This document shows, one piece after another, positions 60,301 to 63,845 of a stretch of 64,000 nt of DNA. This DNA is from Peromyscus leucopus. Taxonomy: Eukaryota > Chordata > Mammalia > Rodentia > Cricetidae. The stretch is from contig NC_051063.1 in assembly GCF_004664715.2 (NCBI RefSeq), forward strand, positions 74,902,018 to 74,966,017, written 5' to 3'. How positions within the stretch are numbered: position 1 is the stretch's first letter; each line of letters starts with the position of its first letter. Both the position numbers and the translations under genes were made by a program. The notes beneath the pieces were generated by a model that had not been told where the DNA came from, ran no database searches, and saw nothing but the letters and a program-made list of their open reading frames with translations.

Positions 60301-60821
60301 GGGCCGTGCTTCACAGGAACCCATAAAGATAAAGATGGAACAGGTAGGTGCACAGGACAGAGTCTGAGGCATTGCTGAATGGGTGTAATTGAAAAAGAGG
60401 AGTATGAGCGGGTAAAAAAAAGTCAGGACCAGGACGAGATAAGGCGACAGGGAGAGAAGCCCTCCCAAGTCCAGATTGGAAAAGAGGAAACGGGATCAAC
60501 CCAGGACTAAGAAGCGGAGAAAAGAACACAGGAATGAAACTGTGTTTGCACGGAGGAACTGCCCACTCGCGGCACTTGCGACTTAGATGACAACAGAAAC
60601 GTTTCAGCTATAAGAAACTCGGGGAGCTGTGGGAGGCCAGCAGCGGTCTAGGCTGGGGAGACCGGAAGCCCCGTGTTCCTCCCCGTCCCCTCGCGAACTG
60701 CGGCCGAGGCCGGCGGCCGGAAGCACTGCCCTCACCAGTCTACCGCCGCCTTGTTGTGCGCGTTGAGCGCCCCGGTGAGGGTGCGCGCCGACACCTTGAA
60801 GTTCACGGTGTAGGGTAACAT
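11063..60821 (-). CDS. Wdr11: WDR11, WD repeat-containing protein 11 (29 coding exons, intact)
   Basis: Complete coding region spanning 29 exons, joined by me from the minus strand to 3675 nt (1224 codons plus stop). The translated exons match WDR11 as I know it: start [12 protein letters not shown]40 blade ends such as KIIVWD (residues 94-99), LELWD (592-596), LNFWD (732-736) and AEVWD (774-778), and an alpha-helical C-terminal third (about 880-1224). Known family role: a large protein with two N-terminal WD40 beta-propellers. It acts with FAM91A1 and C17orf75 in tethering endosome-derived vesicles at the trans-Golgi, is needed for ciliogenesis and Hedgehog signalling, and is mutated in human hypogonadotropic hypogonadism. 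All 28 junctions preserve frame. 27 introns are GT-AG and the last is AT-AC. The start was chosen from family similarity; it has a purine at -3 and no upstream in-frame ATG was seen in the leader. No internal stop or frameshift was found, so this is the functional gene and not a retrocopy. Confidence 0.96.
11221..12370 (-). other. Wdr11: U12-type AT-AC intron (WDR11 intron 28)
   Basis: 1150 bp. The 5' end on the minus strand is ATATCCTTTG (complement of 12361-12370), the 3' end is AC (11221-11222), and TTCCTTAAC lies at 11231-11239, about 11 nt before the 3' end. These are the consensus donor and branch site of introns removed by the minor spliceosome. The intron also holds a 20-base poly-C run at 12241-12260. 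Confidence 0.9.
12241..12260. repeat. Poly-C run
   Basis: Uninterrupted C run in the AT-AC intron, poly-G in the transcript. It lies about 110 bp from the exon 28 donor. Confidence 0.9.
12371..12450 (-). CDS. Wdr11: WDR11 exon 28 (residues 1146-1173), ends at an AT-AC donor
   Basis: 80 nt. Acceptor TTGACCAG|CATG. Encodes [20 protein letters not shown], ending VSEDT plus the first base of E. The family sequence continues EDTEKLITA, which requires the exon to stop after GACACAG. There is no GT there: the next bases are ATATCCTTTG, a U12-type AT-AC donor. With this boundary, frame and family sequence are restored exactly across to exon 29. A later GTAATA at 12332 could serve as a U2 donor, giving a 38-nt longer exon. 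Confidence 0.92.
13047..13340. repeat. 48-bp minisatellite, 6 copies
   Basis: CTCTCCTTCCCCGTCACACC recurs at 13047, 13095, 13143, 13191, 13239 and 13287; a diverged copy begins at 13335. Copies differ by a few bases. Since the period is a multiple of 3, all six frames give repeat peptides, which are not evidence of a gene. It lies within WDR11 intron 27. Confidence 0.97.
13375..13520 (-). CDS. Wdr11: WDR11 exon 27 (residues 1098-1146)
   Basis: 146 nt. Acceptor TTTCTCAG|GTTC and donor CACAG|GTACGA. Encodes [20 protein letters not shown] and [15 protein letters not shown]. The intron after it (924 bp) starts about 40 bp from a 48-bp minisatellite. Confidence 0.95.
14265..14362 (-). CDS. Wdr11: WDR11 exon 26 (residues 1065-1097)
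   Basis: 98 nt. Acceptor TCTTCCAG|AGGG and donor AAG|GTAGGC. Encodes [20 protein letters not shown] and NRAAWLAK. Ends in phase 0. Intron of 744 bp follows. Confidence 0.95.
14866..15031 (-). CDS. Wdr11: WDR11 exon 25 (residues 1010-1065)
   Basis: 166 nt. Acceptor CTCTCTAG|ACAG and donor GCAG|GTAAGG. Encodes [20 protein letters not shown] and ends [10 protein letters not shown], part of a helical-repeat region. Intron of 503 bp follows. Confidence 0.95.
15532..15627 (-). CDS. Wdr11: WDR11 exon 24 (residues 978-1009)
   Basis: 96 nt. Acceptor CTCCTTCAG|AAA, preceded by a long pyrimidine tract that is the complement of the GA-rich repeat at 15630-15775. Donor CAG|GTATGT. Encodes [20 protein letters not shown], then [10 protein letters not shown]. 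Ends in phase 0. Intron of 500 bp follows. Confidence 0.95.
15630..15775. repeat. GA-rich simple repeat
   Basis: Irregular AGG/GAAG purine tract. In the transcript it is a long pyrimidine tract directly before the exon 24 acceptor. Confidence 0.9.
16075..16252 (-). CDS. Wdr11: WDR11 exon 23 (residues 918-977)
   Basis: 178 nt. Acceptor TTCCCAG|GCTC. The donor CAG|GTGCTG is weak at +3 to +6. Encodes [20 protein letters not shown], a polar variable stretch ([12 protein letters not shown]), then [17 protein letters not shown]. Ends in phase 0. Intron of 447 bp follows. Confidence 0.93.
16917..16982 (-). CDS. Wdr11: WDR11 exon 22 (residues 896-918)
   Basis: 66 nt. Acceptor TGTCTGCAG|CGAC and donor TCCAG|GTAATG. 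Encodes [20 protein letters not shown], a helical segment. Intron of 664 bp follows. Confidence 0.95.
17822..17884 (-). CDS. Wdr11: WDR11 exon 21 (residues 875-896)
   Basis: 63 nt, the smallest exon. Acceptor CTGCACAG|TGAT and donor TCCAA|GTAAGC. Encodes [20 protein letters not shown]. An upstream TTTTTTCAG at about 17958 is another possible acceptor, but its exon would begin with an in-frame-disrupting sequence not found in the family. Intron of 839 bp follows. Confidence 0.92.
18772..18880 (-). CDS. Wdr11: WDR11 exon 20 (residues 839-875)
   Basis: 109 nt. Acceptor TGTCTAG|AGCC and donor CACAT|GTAAGT. Encodes [20 protein letters not shown] and ends YSLDISH. Start of the non-propeller C-terminal part. 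Intron of 887 bp follows. Confidence 0.94.
18881..21671. other. Part of WDR11 intron 19 without recognised elements
   Basis: AT-rich intronic sequence. A possible ID-like remnant at 20335-20400 is too diverged to call. No exon-like open frame with splice signals was seen. Confidence 0.5.
21678..22029 (+). mobile_element. Solo LTR (352 bp) with 6-bp target duplication
   Basis: Starts TGTTGTGG and ends GCTACA. It is flanked by a perfect AAGCTT at 21672-21677 and 22030-22035. The 6-bp duplication and TG...CA ends fit a class II (ERVK-like) rodent LTR. Contains AATAAAAC and the block ACAGATTAACAGAAATGGGC shared with 2482-2818. No viral genes are present. Confidence 0.85.
22158..22329 (-). CDS. 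Wdr11: WDR11 exon 19 (residues 782-839)
   Basis: 172 nt. Acceptor TGTACAG|GTT and donor ACAG|GTAGGG. Encodes [20 protein letters not shown] and [13 protein letters not shown], the last clear blade of the second propeller. Intron 19 (3277 bp) follows; a solo LTR ends 128 bp from the donor. Confidence 0.95.
22696..22810 (-). CDS. Wdr11: WDR11 exon 18 (residues 743-781)
   Basis: 115 nt. Acceptor TTCTCAG|AGGA and donor GAG|GTAGGC. Encodes [20 protein letters not shown] and AEVWDTKE, a canonical blade. Ends in phase 0. Intron of 366 bp follows. Confidence 0.95.
23147..23253 (-). CDS. Wdr11: WDR11 exon 17 (residues 708-743)
   Basis: 107 nt. Acceptor TTCTAG|GGT and donor TCCAG|GTAGGA. Encodes [20 protein letters not shown] and ends a blade with [11 protein letters not shown]. 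Intron of 336 bp follows. Confidence 0.94.
23254..26105. other. WDR11 intron 16, mostly unrecognised
   Basis: AT-rich intronic DNA. There is a short duplicated CTGCTGCTGTGGTGCCCAC (about 24530-24575) and a possible SINE remnant near 25140-25205. No coding sequence recognised. Confidence 0.5.
26106..26445 (+). mobile_element. Unassigned rodent interspersed repeat, copy 2
   Basis: Same block order as 8000-8406: GGCTGGTTTTTATGCCAACT, GTGGTCCTGGGTTGG, CCTCCATGGCCTCTGCTTCA, and ending CACAGCAACAGAGACCCTAA. Confidence 0.7.
27163..27310 (-). CDS. Wdr11: WDR11 exon 16 (residues 658-707)
   Basis: 148 nt. Acceptor CTTAAAG|CTTG and donor GAC|GTAAGT. Encodes [19 protein letters not shown] and a blade [16 protein letters not shown]. 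Ends in phase 0. Intron of 3909 bp follows. Confidence 0.95.
27750..27874 (-). CDS. Wdr11: WDR11 exon 15 (residues 617-658)
   Basis: 125 nt. Acceptor CTACACAG|GAG and donor ATCAG|GTACTA. Encodes [20 protein letters not shown], then [10 protein letters not shown], a basic and helical linker inside the second propeller. Intron of 439 bp follows. Confidence 0.94.
28225..28384 (-). mobile_element. B2/B3 SINE, degenerate
   Basis: GGGTGCTGGACATTGAATCC, GTGAGCACTCTTAAGC and CTATGTCTCCAGCC are reverse-complement B2/B3 blocks. Confidence 0.65.
29159..29267 (-). CDS. Wdr11: WDR11 exon 14 (residues 580-616)
   Basis: 109 nt. Acceptor TTTTAG|GCAG and donor TTG|GTAAGT. Encodes [19 protein letters not shown], a WD40 blade with the WD pair at 595-596. 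Ends in phase 0. Intron of 1284 bp follows. Confidence 0.94.
30640..31075 (+). mobile_element. L1 ORF2 fragment, degenerate
   Basis: ACTAGAACTAATAACTCACC, AACTTAATTGTATTTCTATG and TGTCCATTCTTCCCCATTCT match the order of the L1 reverse transcriptase region. Frame is broken by many stops. Confidence 0.6.
31127..31508 (-). mobile_element. Unassigned rodent interspersed repeat, copy 3 (inverted)
   Basis: Begins CTTAGAGTTTCTATTGCTGC, the reverse complement of the end of the copy at 8000-8406. Contains GCAGAGGCCATGGAGGGATG. Ends near GGTGACATAAGAC. Confidence 0.7.
31804..32030. repeat. 114-bp tandem duplication with ATTT/ATTC microsatellites
   Basis: CTATTTGCTATTACTGACAA starts at 31804 and again at 31918. 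Each copy contains unique sequence, then ATTT and ATTC tetranucleotide runs. In WDR11 intron 13. Confidence 0.93.
32030..32175 (-). mobile_element. B2/B3 SINE
   Basis: CCAGAAGAGGGCACCAGATC, GGTTGCTGGGAATTGAACTC and AGCCAGTGCTCTTAA are reverse-complement B2/B3 motifs. Ends about 85 bp from exon 13. Confidence 0.8.
32260..32335 (-). CDS. Wdr11: WDR11 exon 13 (residues 555-580)
   Basis: 76 nt. Acceptor TTCAAG|GGAGG and donor TTGAA|GTAAGT. Encodes [18 protein letters not shown], ending KVSHLK. Intron of 2992 bp follows, with a 114-bp tandem duplication and L1 debris. Confidence 0.94.
33056..33280 (+). mobile_element. URR1-type hAT DNA transposon with inverted ends
   Basis: Starts CAGCATTTCTCAACCTGTGG and ends GGTTGAGAACCACTG: terminal inverted repeats of hAT-Charlie elements. 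Flanked by CTCTTGAG and CTCAAGAG, an imperfect 8-bp target duplication (6 of 8). Non-autonomous, no transposase. Confidence 0.85.
33695..33785 (-). mobile_element. B1 fragment
   Basis: TTTTTTTGAGACAGGGTCTC, CTCTGGCTAGCCTGGAACTC: reverse-complement B1 3' half with internal loss. Confidence 0.7.
33842..34005 (+). mobile_element. B1 SINE
   Basis: GGGCGGTGGTGGCACACGCC TTTAATCCCAGCACTC at the start, GAGTTCGAGGCTAGCCTGGG in the middle, and an A-rich tail. The cricetid-type 'GGAAAGGCACCAAAACTACACAG' segment is present. Confidence 0.93.
34632..34790 (+). mobile_element. B2/B4-like SINE, degenerate
   Basis: GGCCAGTGAGAGGGCTCAGG, GGTCAATCCCAGGAGCCAAC, and GTTGCCCTCTGACCTCTACATG follow B2-like order. 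Confidence 0.6.
35050..35156 (-). CDS. Wdr11: WDR11 exon 12 (residues 519-555)
   Basis: 107 nt. Acceptor CTTTCTAG|GGG. The donor ACAG|GTCTGT departs from the usual GTRAGT. Encodes [20 protein letters not shown] and ends QLVDLPTG. Intron of 2714 bp follows, with B1, B2 and URR1-type repeats. Confidence 0.94.
35803..35983 (-). mobile_element. B1 SINE
   Basis: Starts with a 28-29 base T tract (the tail), then TCGAGACAGGGTTTCTCTGTG and TAGCTTTGCGCCTTTCC, ending AGGCGTGCGCCACC. Nearly full length. Confidence 0.93.
36243..36360 (-). mobile_element. B1 fragment, old
   Basis: TTTTGAGACAGTCTTGCTCTG, CTCCTGCCTCAGCTTCCTAG and GAGATTACTGGGG are diverged reverse-complement B1 motifs. Confidence 0.65.
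36822..38611 (-). mobile_element. B1 SINE split by an LTR-like insertion
   Basis: One B1 in two pieces: 36822-36843 (CGAAACAGGGTTTCTCTGTGTAG) and 38489-38611 (GTGTAGCTTTGCGTCTTTCC to CACCACTGCCCGGCC). The pieces are contiguous in the B1 consensus and overlap only by GTGTAG, which is the target duplication of the inserted element. Confidence 0.88.
36844..38488 (+). mobile_element. LTR-like element (1645 bp) inserted in a B1
   Basis: Flanked by GTGTAG at 36838-36843 and 38489-38494. Begins TGCTTCGGGC and ends CCCCGATA, so the right end is TA, not the usual CA. It contains repeated AGATGGGGAAGAAC-type motifs (38030-38210), a TATATATACC near 37972 and AATAATAAAG near 38350, resembling LTR promoter and poly(A) features. 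No long reading frame and no retroviral protein similarity seen. Family unnamed; it could be a long solo LTR or a non-autonomous element. Confidence 0.75.
39222..39308 (-). mobile_element. ID-type SINE fragment
   Basis: GTTGCTGGGGATTGAACCCAG, GCTAGGTAAGCACCC and CCCAGCACC are the reverse complement of an ID/B4 tRNA-like end. Confidence 0.65.
41137..41349 (+). other. Isolated open frame of 70 codons, no recognised relative
   Basis: Open from ATG to TGA in intron 11, antisense to WDR11. The predicted product is hydrophilic. I recognise no family, no splice signals and no promoter. It may be a remnant of a repeat or pseudogene, or chance. Confidence 0.2.
41645..41955. repeat. 36-bp minisatellite with NotI sites
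   Basis: About 8-9 copies of a unit containing CACATGTCTGCAGCAGCACC followed by CTAAGGCGGCCGCAGG. GCGGCCGC occurs at 41669, 41705, 41740, 41776 and 41813; later copies have lost it by base changes. Some units are shortened. In WDR11 intron 11. Confidence 0.96.
42380..42464 (-). CDS. Wdr11: WDR11 exon 11 (residues 491-519)
   Basis: 85 nt. Acceptor TTGGCAG|GTACG and donor GTCAA|GTGAGT. Encodes [20 protein letters not shown], a typical WD40 blade strand. The largest intron (7223 bp) follows, with a NotI-rich minisatellite and a nested LTR insertion. Confidence 0.93.
43382..43558 (-). CDS. Wdr11: WDR11 exon 10 (residues 432-491)
   Basis: 177 nt. Acceptor ATATCAG|GGC and donor GTTG|GTGAGT. Encodes [16 protein letters not shown], then [20 protein letters not shown], and ends YQPLLAVG at the start of a second-propeller blade. 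Intron of 917 bp follows; nothing recognised in it. Confidence 0.94.
43665..43753 (+). mobile_element. URR1-type hAT DNA transposon, internally deleted
   Basis: CAGCAGTTCTCAAAC and GATTGAGAACCACTG inverted ends enclose only about 60 bp, including GGGGTCACCACAACACGAGG as in the element at 33056-33280. Flanks TCTCTAGG and CTCTAAGG resemble a hAT duplication. Confidence 0.8.
43754..46611. other. WDR11 intron 9, largely unrecognised
   Basis: AT-rich. Holds a 31-base T tract at 44258-44288 followed by a very old B1-like piece to about 44405. Otherwise nothing named. Confidence 0.5.
46612..46715 (-). CDS. Wdr11: WDR11 exon 9 (residues 397-432)
   Basis: 104 nt. Encodes [20 protein letters not shown] and ends LSLDNMIG; donor ATCG|GTAAGC. 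The acceptor is a tandem TTTGCAGCAG. Use of the upstream AG gives three serines, as in the human protein; the downstream AG would remove one. Intron 9 (3053 bp) follows. Confidence 0.92.
47005..47200 (-). CDS. Wdr11: WDR11 exon 8 (residues 332-397)
   Basis: 196 nt. Acceptor CTTAAG|ACCC and donor AACAG|GTGAGT. Encodes [19 protein letters not shown] and the blade ending [13 protein letters not shown]. The intron after it is the shortest of the gene (289 bp). Confidence 0.94.
47965..48079 (-). CDS. Wdr11: WDR11 exon 7 (residues 294-332)
   Basis: 115 nt. Acceptor TTAAAG|GTAATA and donor CCAG|GTGAAT. Encodes [20 protein letters not shown], a propeller blade, ending NDEP. Intron of 764 bp follows; I recognise nothing specific in it. 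Confidence 0.93.
48174..48230. repeat. (GGACAC)n and (CA)n microsatellite
   Basis: Three GGACAC units and then about 22 CA repeats in intron 6. Confidence 0.95.
48345..48488 (-). mobile_element. B1 fragment, old
   Basis: TTTTCGATACAGTCTTGCTG, TTGGCTGGCCTGGAATTCAC, CTCCTGTCTCAGCCTCC and ATTACAAGCACACACCACC are reverse-complement B1 motifs. Confidence 0.75.
48695..48860 (-). CDS. Wdr11: WDR11 exon 6 (residues 238-293)
   Basis: 166 nt. Acceptor CTCTCAG|TGCTG and donor CTGCAG|GTATCT. Encodes [20 protein letters not shown] and continues to VPFLQ. Ends in phase 0. Intron of 615 bp follows, with a CA repeat and an old B1 fragment. Confidence 0.93.
49170..49655 (+). mobile_element. Solo LTR (486 bp) with 6-bp target duplication
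   Basis: Starts TGTGGTGATATATTATG and ends TTCTGCTACA. Flanked by a perfect CTAGAC at 49164-49169 and 49656-49661. TG...CA ends and 6-bp duplication fit an ERVK-type rodent LTR. It carries an internal B1-like stretch (CACACCTTTAATCCTTGC, GATCTCTGTGAGTTCAAGG, and a second ACACGCCTTTAATCCCAG). No viral coding region. In WDR11 intron 5. Confidence 0.9.
50491..50638 (+). mobile_element. B1 SINE, 5' truncated
   Basis: GGCCTTTAATCCCAGCACTC to CACTGAGAAACCATGTCTCC plus a 26-28 base A tail. Cricetid-type GGAAAGGCTCCAAAGCTACAC. Confidence 0.9.
51281..51467 (-). CDS. Wdr11: WDR11 exon 5 (residues 176-238)
   Basis: 187 nt. Acceptor CATGTAG|TACTC and donor CCCAG|GTGAGT. Encodes a blade ([12 protein letters not shown]) followed by a Ser/Pro/Gly/Lys-rich, probably flexible loop of the first propeller. 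Followed by a 2420-bp intron containing a solo LTR. Confidence 0.93.
51992..52049. repeat. (CA)n microsatellite
   Basis: About 27 CA units in intron 4. Confidence 0.95.
52376..52424. repeat. (CA)n microsatellite
   Basis: About 23 CA units after a SINE-like stretch; in intron 4. Confidence 0.95.
53005..53165 (-). mobile_element. B3/B2 SINE, degenerate
   Basis: GGGTGCCAGGAACCAAGCTGG, GTCCTCTGCAGAATGG and CTGCCGGGTCACTCCTCCAGC are reverse-complement B3 blocks. Confidence 0.7.
53489..53662 (+). mobile_element. B1 SINE, young, with 14-bp target duplication
   Basis: GCCGGGCGGTGGTGGCGCAC to CCCTGTCTCGAAAAAACC with a long A tail. Flanked by AAAAGCAAAAACTC at 53475-53488 and 53663-53676, identical. 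Cricetid-type GGAAAGGCGCAAAGCTACAC. Confidence 0.96.
53800..54640 (+). mobile_element. LTR-like repeat, interrupted by a B1
   Basis: Polypyrimidine-rich segment with ACATTAGATTACATTCC, a TATA-like CCTTTATAAACC near 54056, and CAATAAACGTTCCTGC near 54612. This order resembles rodent ERVK LTRs. The B1 at 54253-54404 is inserted in it. No flanking duplication found; ends approximate. Confidence 0.45.
54253..54404 (+). mobile_element. B1 SINE, young, with 16-bp target duplication
   Basis: GCCGGGCGGTGGTGGCGCAC to CTGTCTCGAAAAACC and a short A tail. Flanked by AAAAATGACACCTGAA at 54237-54252 and 54405-54420, identical. Confidence 0.96.
54806..54979 (-). CDS. Wdr11: WDR11 exon 4 (residues 118-176)
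   Basis: 174 nt. Acceptor TTCACAG|ATG and donor ACTT|GTAAGT. Encodes the [13 protein letters not shown] stretch and the blade containing [13 protein letters not shown]. Followed by a 3338-bp intron with two young B1 insertions. Confidence 0.95.
55400..56871 (+). mobile_element. L1 3' end, 5' truncated
   Basis: CAACTGAGGAATGGGTAAAG, TATTACTCAGCTGTTAG, ACATCATGAAATATGCAGGC and ACCCAGACCCAGAAAGAC are hallmark blocks near the 3' end of rodent L1. They are followed by a long 3' UTR-like stretch and an A-rich end (AAAGAAAAAGACAGGAAAA). No intact reading frame. In intron 3. Confidence 0.8.
56878..57105 (+). mobile_element. B4-like SINE
   Basis: GAGCTGGGGAGATGGCTCAGG, CGAACCTGAGTTCAGATCAC, AAGCTGGGCACAGCTGCAC and CAACCCAAGACTCTGTCTC: tRNA-like head and B1-like end. 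Confidence 0.7.
57224..57308. repeat. (GT)n microsatellite, duplicated around TTTCAGCCAAGA
   Basis: Two GT runs, each followed by TTTCAGCCAAGA, indicating local duplication. In intron 3. Confidence 0.93.
57778..57931 (-). CDS. Wdr11: WDR11 exon 3 (residues 67-118)
   Basis: 154 nt. Acceptor AAACTAG|GTG and donor CAAG|GTGAGG. Encodes [11 protein letters not shown], then a WD40 blade ending KIIVWD at residues 94-99. Followed by a 2798-bp intron holding a truncated L1, a B4-like SINE and a GT repeat. Confidence 0.95.
58740..59410 (+). mobile_element. L1 ORF2 fragment, degenerate
   Basis: GGTCCTGGCCAATGCAACATG, CAATTGGTATTTTTTCCTC, CCAAAATGGGCAAAGAATC, AGCCAACAAATCTATGAAAA and AATCAAAACCACAGTGAGAC occur in L1 ORF2 order. 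Many stops. In intron 2. Confidence 0.75.
59702..59813 (-). CDS. Wdr11: WDR11 exon 2 (residues 29-66)
   Basis: 112 nt. Acceptor TTTTGCCAG|GGGC and donor AAG|GTAAGT. Encodes the [18 protein letters not shown] segment of the first propeller. Ends in phase 0. The 1770-bp intron that follows contains degenerate L1 ORF2 sequence. Confidence 0.94.
60026..60222. repeat. 99-bp tandem duplication
   Basis: ATTCAGCTTCCAATAATGTT starts at 60026 and 60125. The two copies run to CCAACCAGATAAAA with few differences. In intron 1. Confidence 0.95.
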
Positions 60822-60980
60822 CGCGGCGGCACTGCGGCCCTCCCCACCGGCAGGCAGGAAGCGACACGCGCCGCTCTTCCGTTCCAAACTCCGGGTTGCC
60901 ACGTCGGCGCCGCGGGCGGGTTCCGTGGGCTCCAAGGTTCCTCCTTCCAAGAGTCCGACGTCTCTCTAGGATTTCGGTCT
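60600..60980 (-). promoter_or_regulatory. Wdr11: CpG-rich promoter and 5' leader of WDR11
   Basis: About 40 CpG dinucleotides occur between 60661 and 60960, in a window otherwise poor in CpG. The region spans the end of intron 1, exon 1 and the presumed 5' UTR. No TATA box is visible. GC-box-like (CCCGCCCGC near 60915) and ETS-like GGAAG motifs are present. This fits a broadly expressed CpG-island promoter. The transcription start cannot be fixed from sequence; I infer it near 60900-60990. Confidence 0.75.
60736..60821 (-). CDS. Wdr11: WDR11 coding exon 1 (residues 1-29)
   Basis: Begins at the ATG (complement of 60819-60821) in GC-rich sequence and ends with codon TG|G at a GTGAGG donor. It encodes [10 protein letters not shown] and ends AHNKAAVD. 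The frame stays open upstream to about 60950 without another ATG. A 922-bp intron follows, containing a 99-bp tandem duplication. Confidence 0.95.
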
Positions 60981-62837
60981 TCTAGGTTCCTCCCTCTCCA
61001 GAGTTCCGATACTTCAGTTAGTCCCACGCATTGTGCCTGTTGAAGCTAAGCATGGAAGAAGAGTTTTGCTATACCAGTCGCACCTGTTTCTTTTTGGGAG
61101 ACAGATTGCTGAAAATCGTGGAAACAAAACAATAAAAGTCCCAGTTTGCCTTTCCGCCTTTGATTTGTTGATTTAGAGCAACTACCATTGCCAGGCGCTG
61201 TTTGTTGTAGACATTAGGGATGTGCTCATGAGGACACAGTGTCTTTGCTCTCATAAAGTGTATGGAGAACAACTGGATGGATCTGTACAGCTCTCGCTTC
61301 AAATGGAGTAAGTTTTTTCTGGAGACAAATATGCATGATCATGTGCTGCGAAACACAAATACCCTCTTCCAAGGTGGTAACAATTTCGTGAAGTGTGTTA
61401 CAGTAACAAAACAAAAAAAGGCATTAATCAAGGTATTTTTTTCAAATACATGGGTGGACAAATCAGATAGGTGGGTTAGGGCAAGGCAGGAAAATCTGTT
61501 ACAGGCTTCAGATGCTACCGAGGACACATTGGTAATGTCATTGTGCCTACCTTATCATTCTTGGGAAACTACTTTCTCAGTTACCAATCTTAGTCGGTAA
61601 AGCCAGTGAAACCTTTGGCTCTTAATTGTCCCCTTGCAATTGGTCCCTGTTTCTGTCTCTGCTTTTCCTTGCTGGTGTTCTTTTGTTCTTTCCTGCTAAT
61701 ACTTTCAGGGTCCCCAGAGAATCCTCAAACTGCAGATCTAAATTTGTCTCAATCTCTTATCAAAAAAATCACGAATTTCTTGAACTTCTGGAATGTGAAT
61801 TATTAATTGGCTCCCCTAAATACATTCCCTTTCATAGGAACAGAACAACAGTGTATATCTGAGCATAAAGCCAGTCCATTAAGTGAGCTTATCTTTCAGT
61901 TTCATTTATAACTAGAACAAACCATGACACAAAATTCAGGCCATGGAAATCTAAGCAAAAGTCTACCTAGTAAATGCTGAAAAACTGCTTTCTGTGCTGA
62001 TGCCATGCCATTTCAGTATTCATACCCACACCATTGTTGTCTTCAGACCTATCGGCATCATCAATGAGACTGATACATTTTTATATGACTATGTTGCAGA
62101 GGAACAAACACACCCCAGTAGACTAGGAACTCTTCTCAGAAAGGAACTAACCCCCTGAGCTCCTGTTTCCTTTCTTTCTAGTGTGTAGAACTCAACTGGT
62201 TCTCAATAAATAATGAATACCCATTAGGTGATAGATCAAACAGGCACAAGGTAACAATCAGGAACAGTACAGAAGCTCACGGAGGAGGTGGATGACAAGT
62301 ACTCAGACCTCCCATCCTTATGGCAGAAAAAAAGCTCTTGGAGGAAGATATATTAATTAGCTTCAGTTTCTGAGTCACTTTGAGGATATGGGTGATGAAT
62401 ATTCACAGCAAGGACTAGCTGGAGTTTGGACTGCACTGTTTCACTGTGTACGCTCATGGGTTTTTATGGCATTCCTTGAATCATTTTTCTTGGGCCTTTG
62501 TGGAAGACAGAACATTGAACACATTGCACAGTCAATCTCTTTAATAGGGCAGAACTATGATCCCAGTCAATGACAACAGCATAATAAGACGAGCTCCTGA
62601 GCCTGGTGATATAGACTTGGGGCATCCAGGCACTGCTAAATCATCCATGTCCAAAGAGTAGGATTTTTTTCTCTTTTGTTTTATAGTTGGTTGAAAATAT
62701 TATGTAGATTTCTAGGATCTACTGTGGGTACATAGGAAGCACAAGGAATTGGCAAAGAAGGGAATAATGTATACCTAAATAAATTATTTAAGTCAGAATT
62801 CAAAGATCACAGACAATATTTAAAAGGTTTGAACATA

Positions 62838-62912
62838 GGACTGGAGAGATGGTCCACTGGGTGAGGATGCTCACCATCAAACGTGACGGTGCAAGTTCCA
62901 TCCCCAAATAAA
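62838..62912 (+). mobile_element. B2 SINE 5' fragment
   Basis: GACTGGAGAGATGGTCCACTGG and GTGCAAGTTCCATCCCC are the tRNA-like head of B2. Confidence 0.65.
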
Positions 62913-63104
62913 CTCTTGGCCTGGATTTTGTCATATACCAGAGGCCTGTGATAAAAGTCTTGTGATGTGAGCATATTACATGATAAATAAAGGATTATCA
63001 TCATAATTGTGAGTGCTCAGTAGTAAAGTATTAACCTCATCATCTTCATCTTCTATATCTTCATCTGTGTTCAAACTTTTACAGTTTATTTAATTTACTG
63101 TGTG

Positions 63105-63235
63105 TGGTTTCATGCCGTGGTGCTTGTGTGGAGGGCAGCGGTCAAATTTTGGAAGTCGATTGTCTCTTTCCACCCTGTAGGTCCTGGGGATGGAACTTGG
63201 GTCATCAGGTTTGGTGGCAAGCACCCTCACCCAAA
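63105..63235 (-). mobile_element. B3/B2-like SINE fragment
   Basis: GTCCTGGGGATGGAACTTGG and CATCAGGTTTGGTGGCAAGC are reverse-complement B3 blocks. Confidence 0.6.
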
Positions 63236-63689
63236 TAAGCTCTTCTGTAAGTTCCCTTGGTCATGGTGTTTTATCACAGGAATAGAAAATGCACTGATCC
63301 AGCCTCCTTTTCTTCCTCTCTTATTGTGGCAGAGGAAAAGCATTAAATTACATCATGTGTTTACAAAACCTTAACATAACTCTTAGCTTCCTACAATACC
63401 TCATTTATTTACTGATAGACATAAAACAAGGCCTGTGTTTTCAGGGGAAGCACTGGTCCCTCTAAGGTATCCTTTAAGTTTGAAGAAAGACCTTTCTTTA
63501 TGAAGGTATGGCGTGCAAGAGAAAAATTGATAAGAATTTGAGTAAAAATGGAGTTGAATTTGCTTGGACACAAACACCACTGCAGCCAGATTTAAAACGA
63601 GGGTTTCCAGGTCCTTACAGTGAACACAGGCAGTGTTTAGGAAATCAATGGCCTACAAGGGACAATAATATTCTTTCTCTCTCTCTCCC

Positions 63690-63845
63690 TCTCCCTCTCA
63701 TGTTCCTCTTTGTCCTCCTCCCCCTGGCTGACCCAAACCTCACTCAGTAGCTCCAGGTTGGCCTCTAACTTATGTCAGTCTGCCTGCCACAGCCTTCTAA
63801 ATTAAAGTGCTGGGATTACAAGCGATAACCACTATACCCAGTTGC
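63690..63845 (-). mobile_element. B1-like fragment, old
   Basis: CTCCAGGTTGGCCTCTAACT, AGTGCTGGGATTACAAGCG and CACTATACCCAGTTG are diverged reverse-complement B1 motifs. Confidence 0.65.

Noticed and set aside
60890..60912. RFX X-box (cilia gene motif) in the WDR11 promoter
   Set aside because: Only a half-site (GTGGCAAC on the minus strand) is present; the other half is missing.
61262..61600. 112-codon open frame upstream of WDR11
   Set aside because: No recognised family, no promoter or splice signals, and overlapping frames on the other strand of similar size; likely chance.
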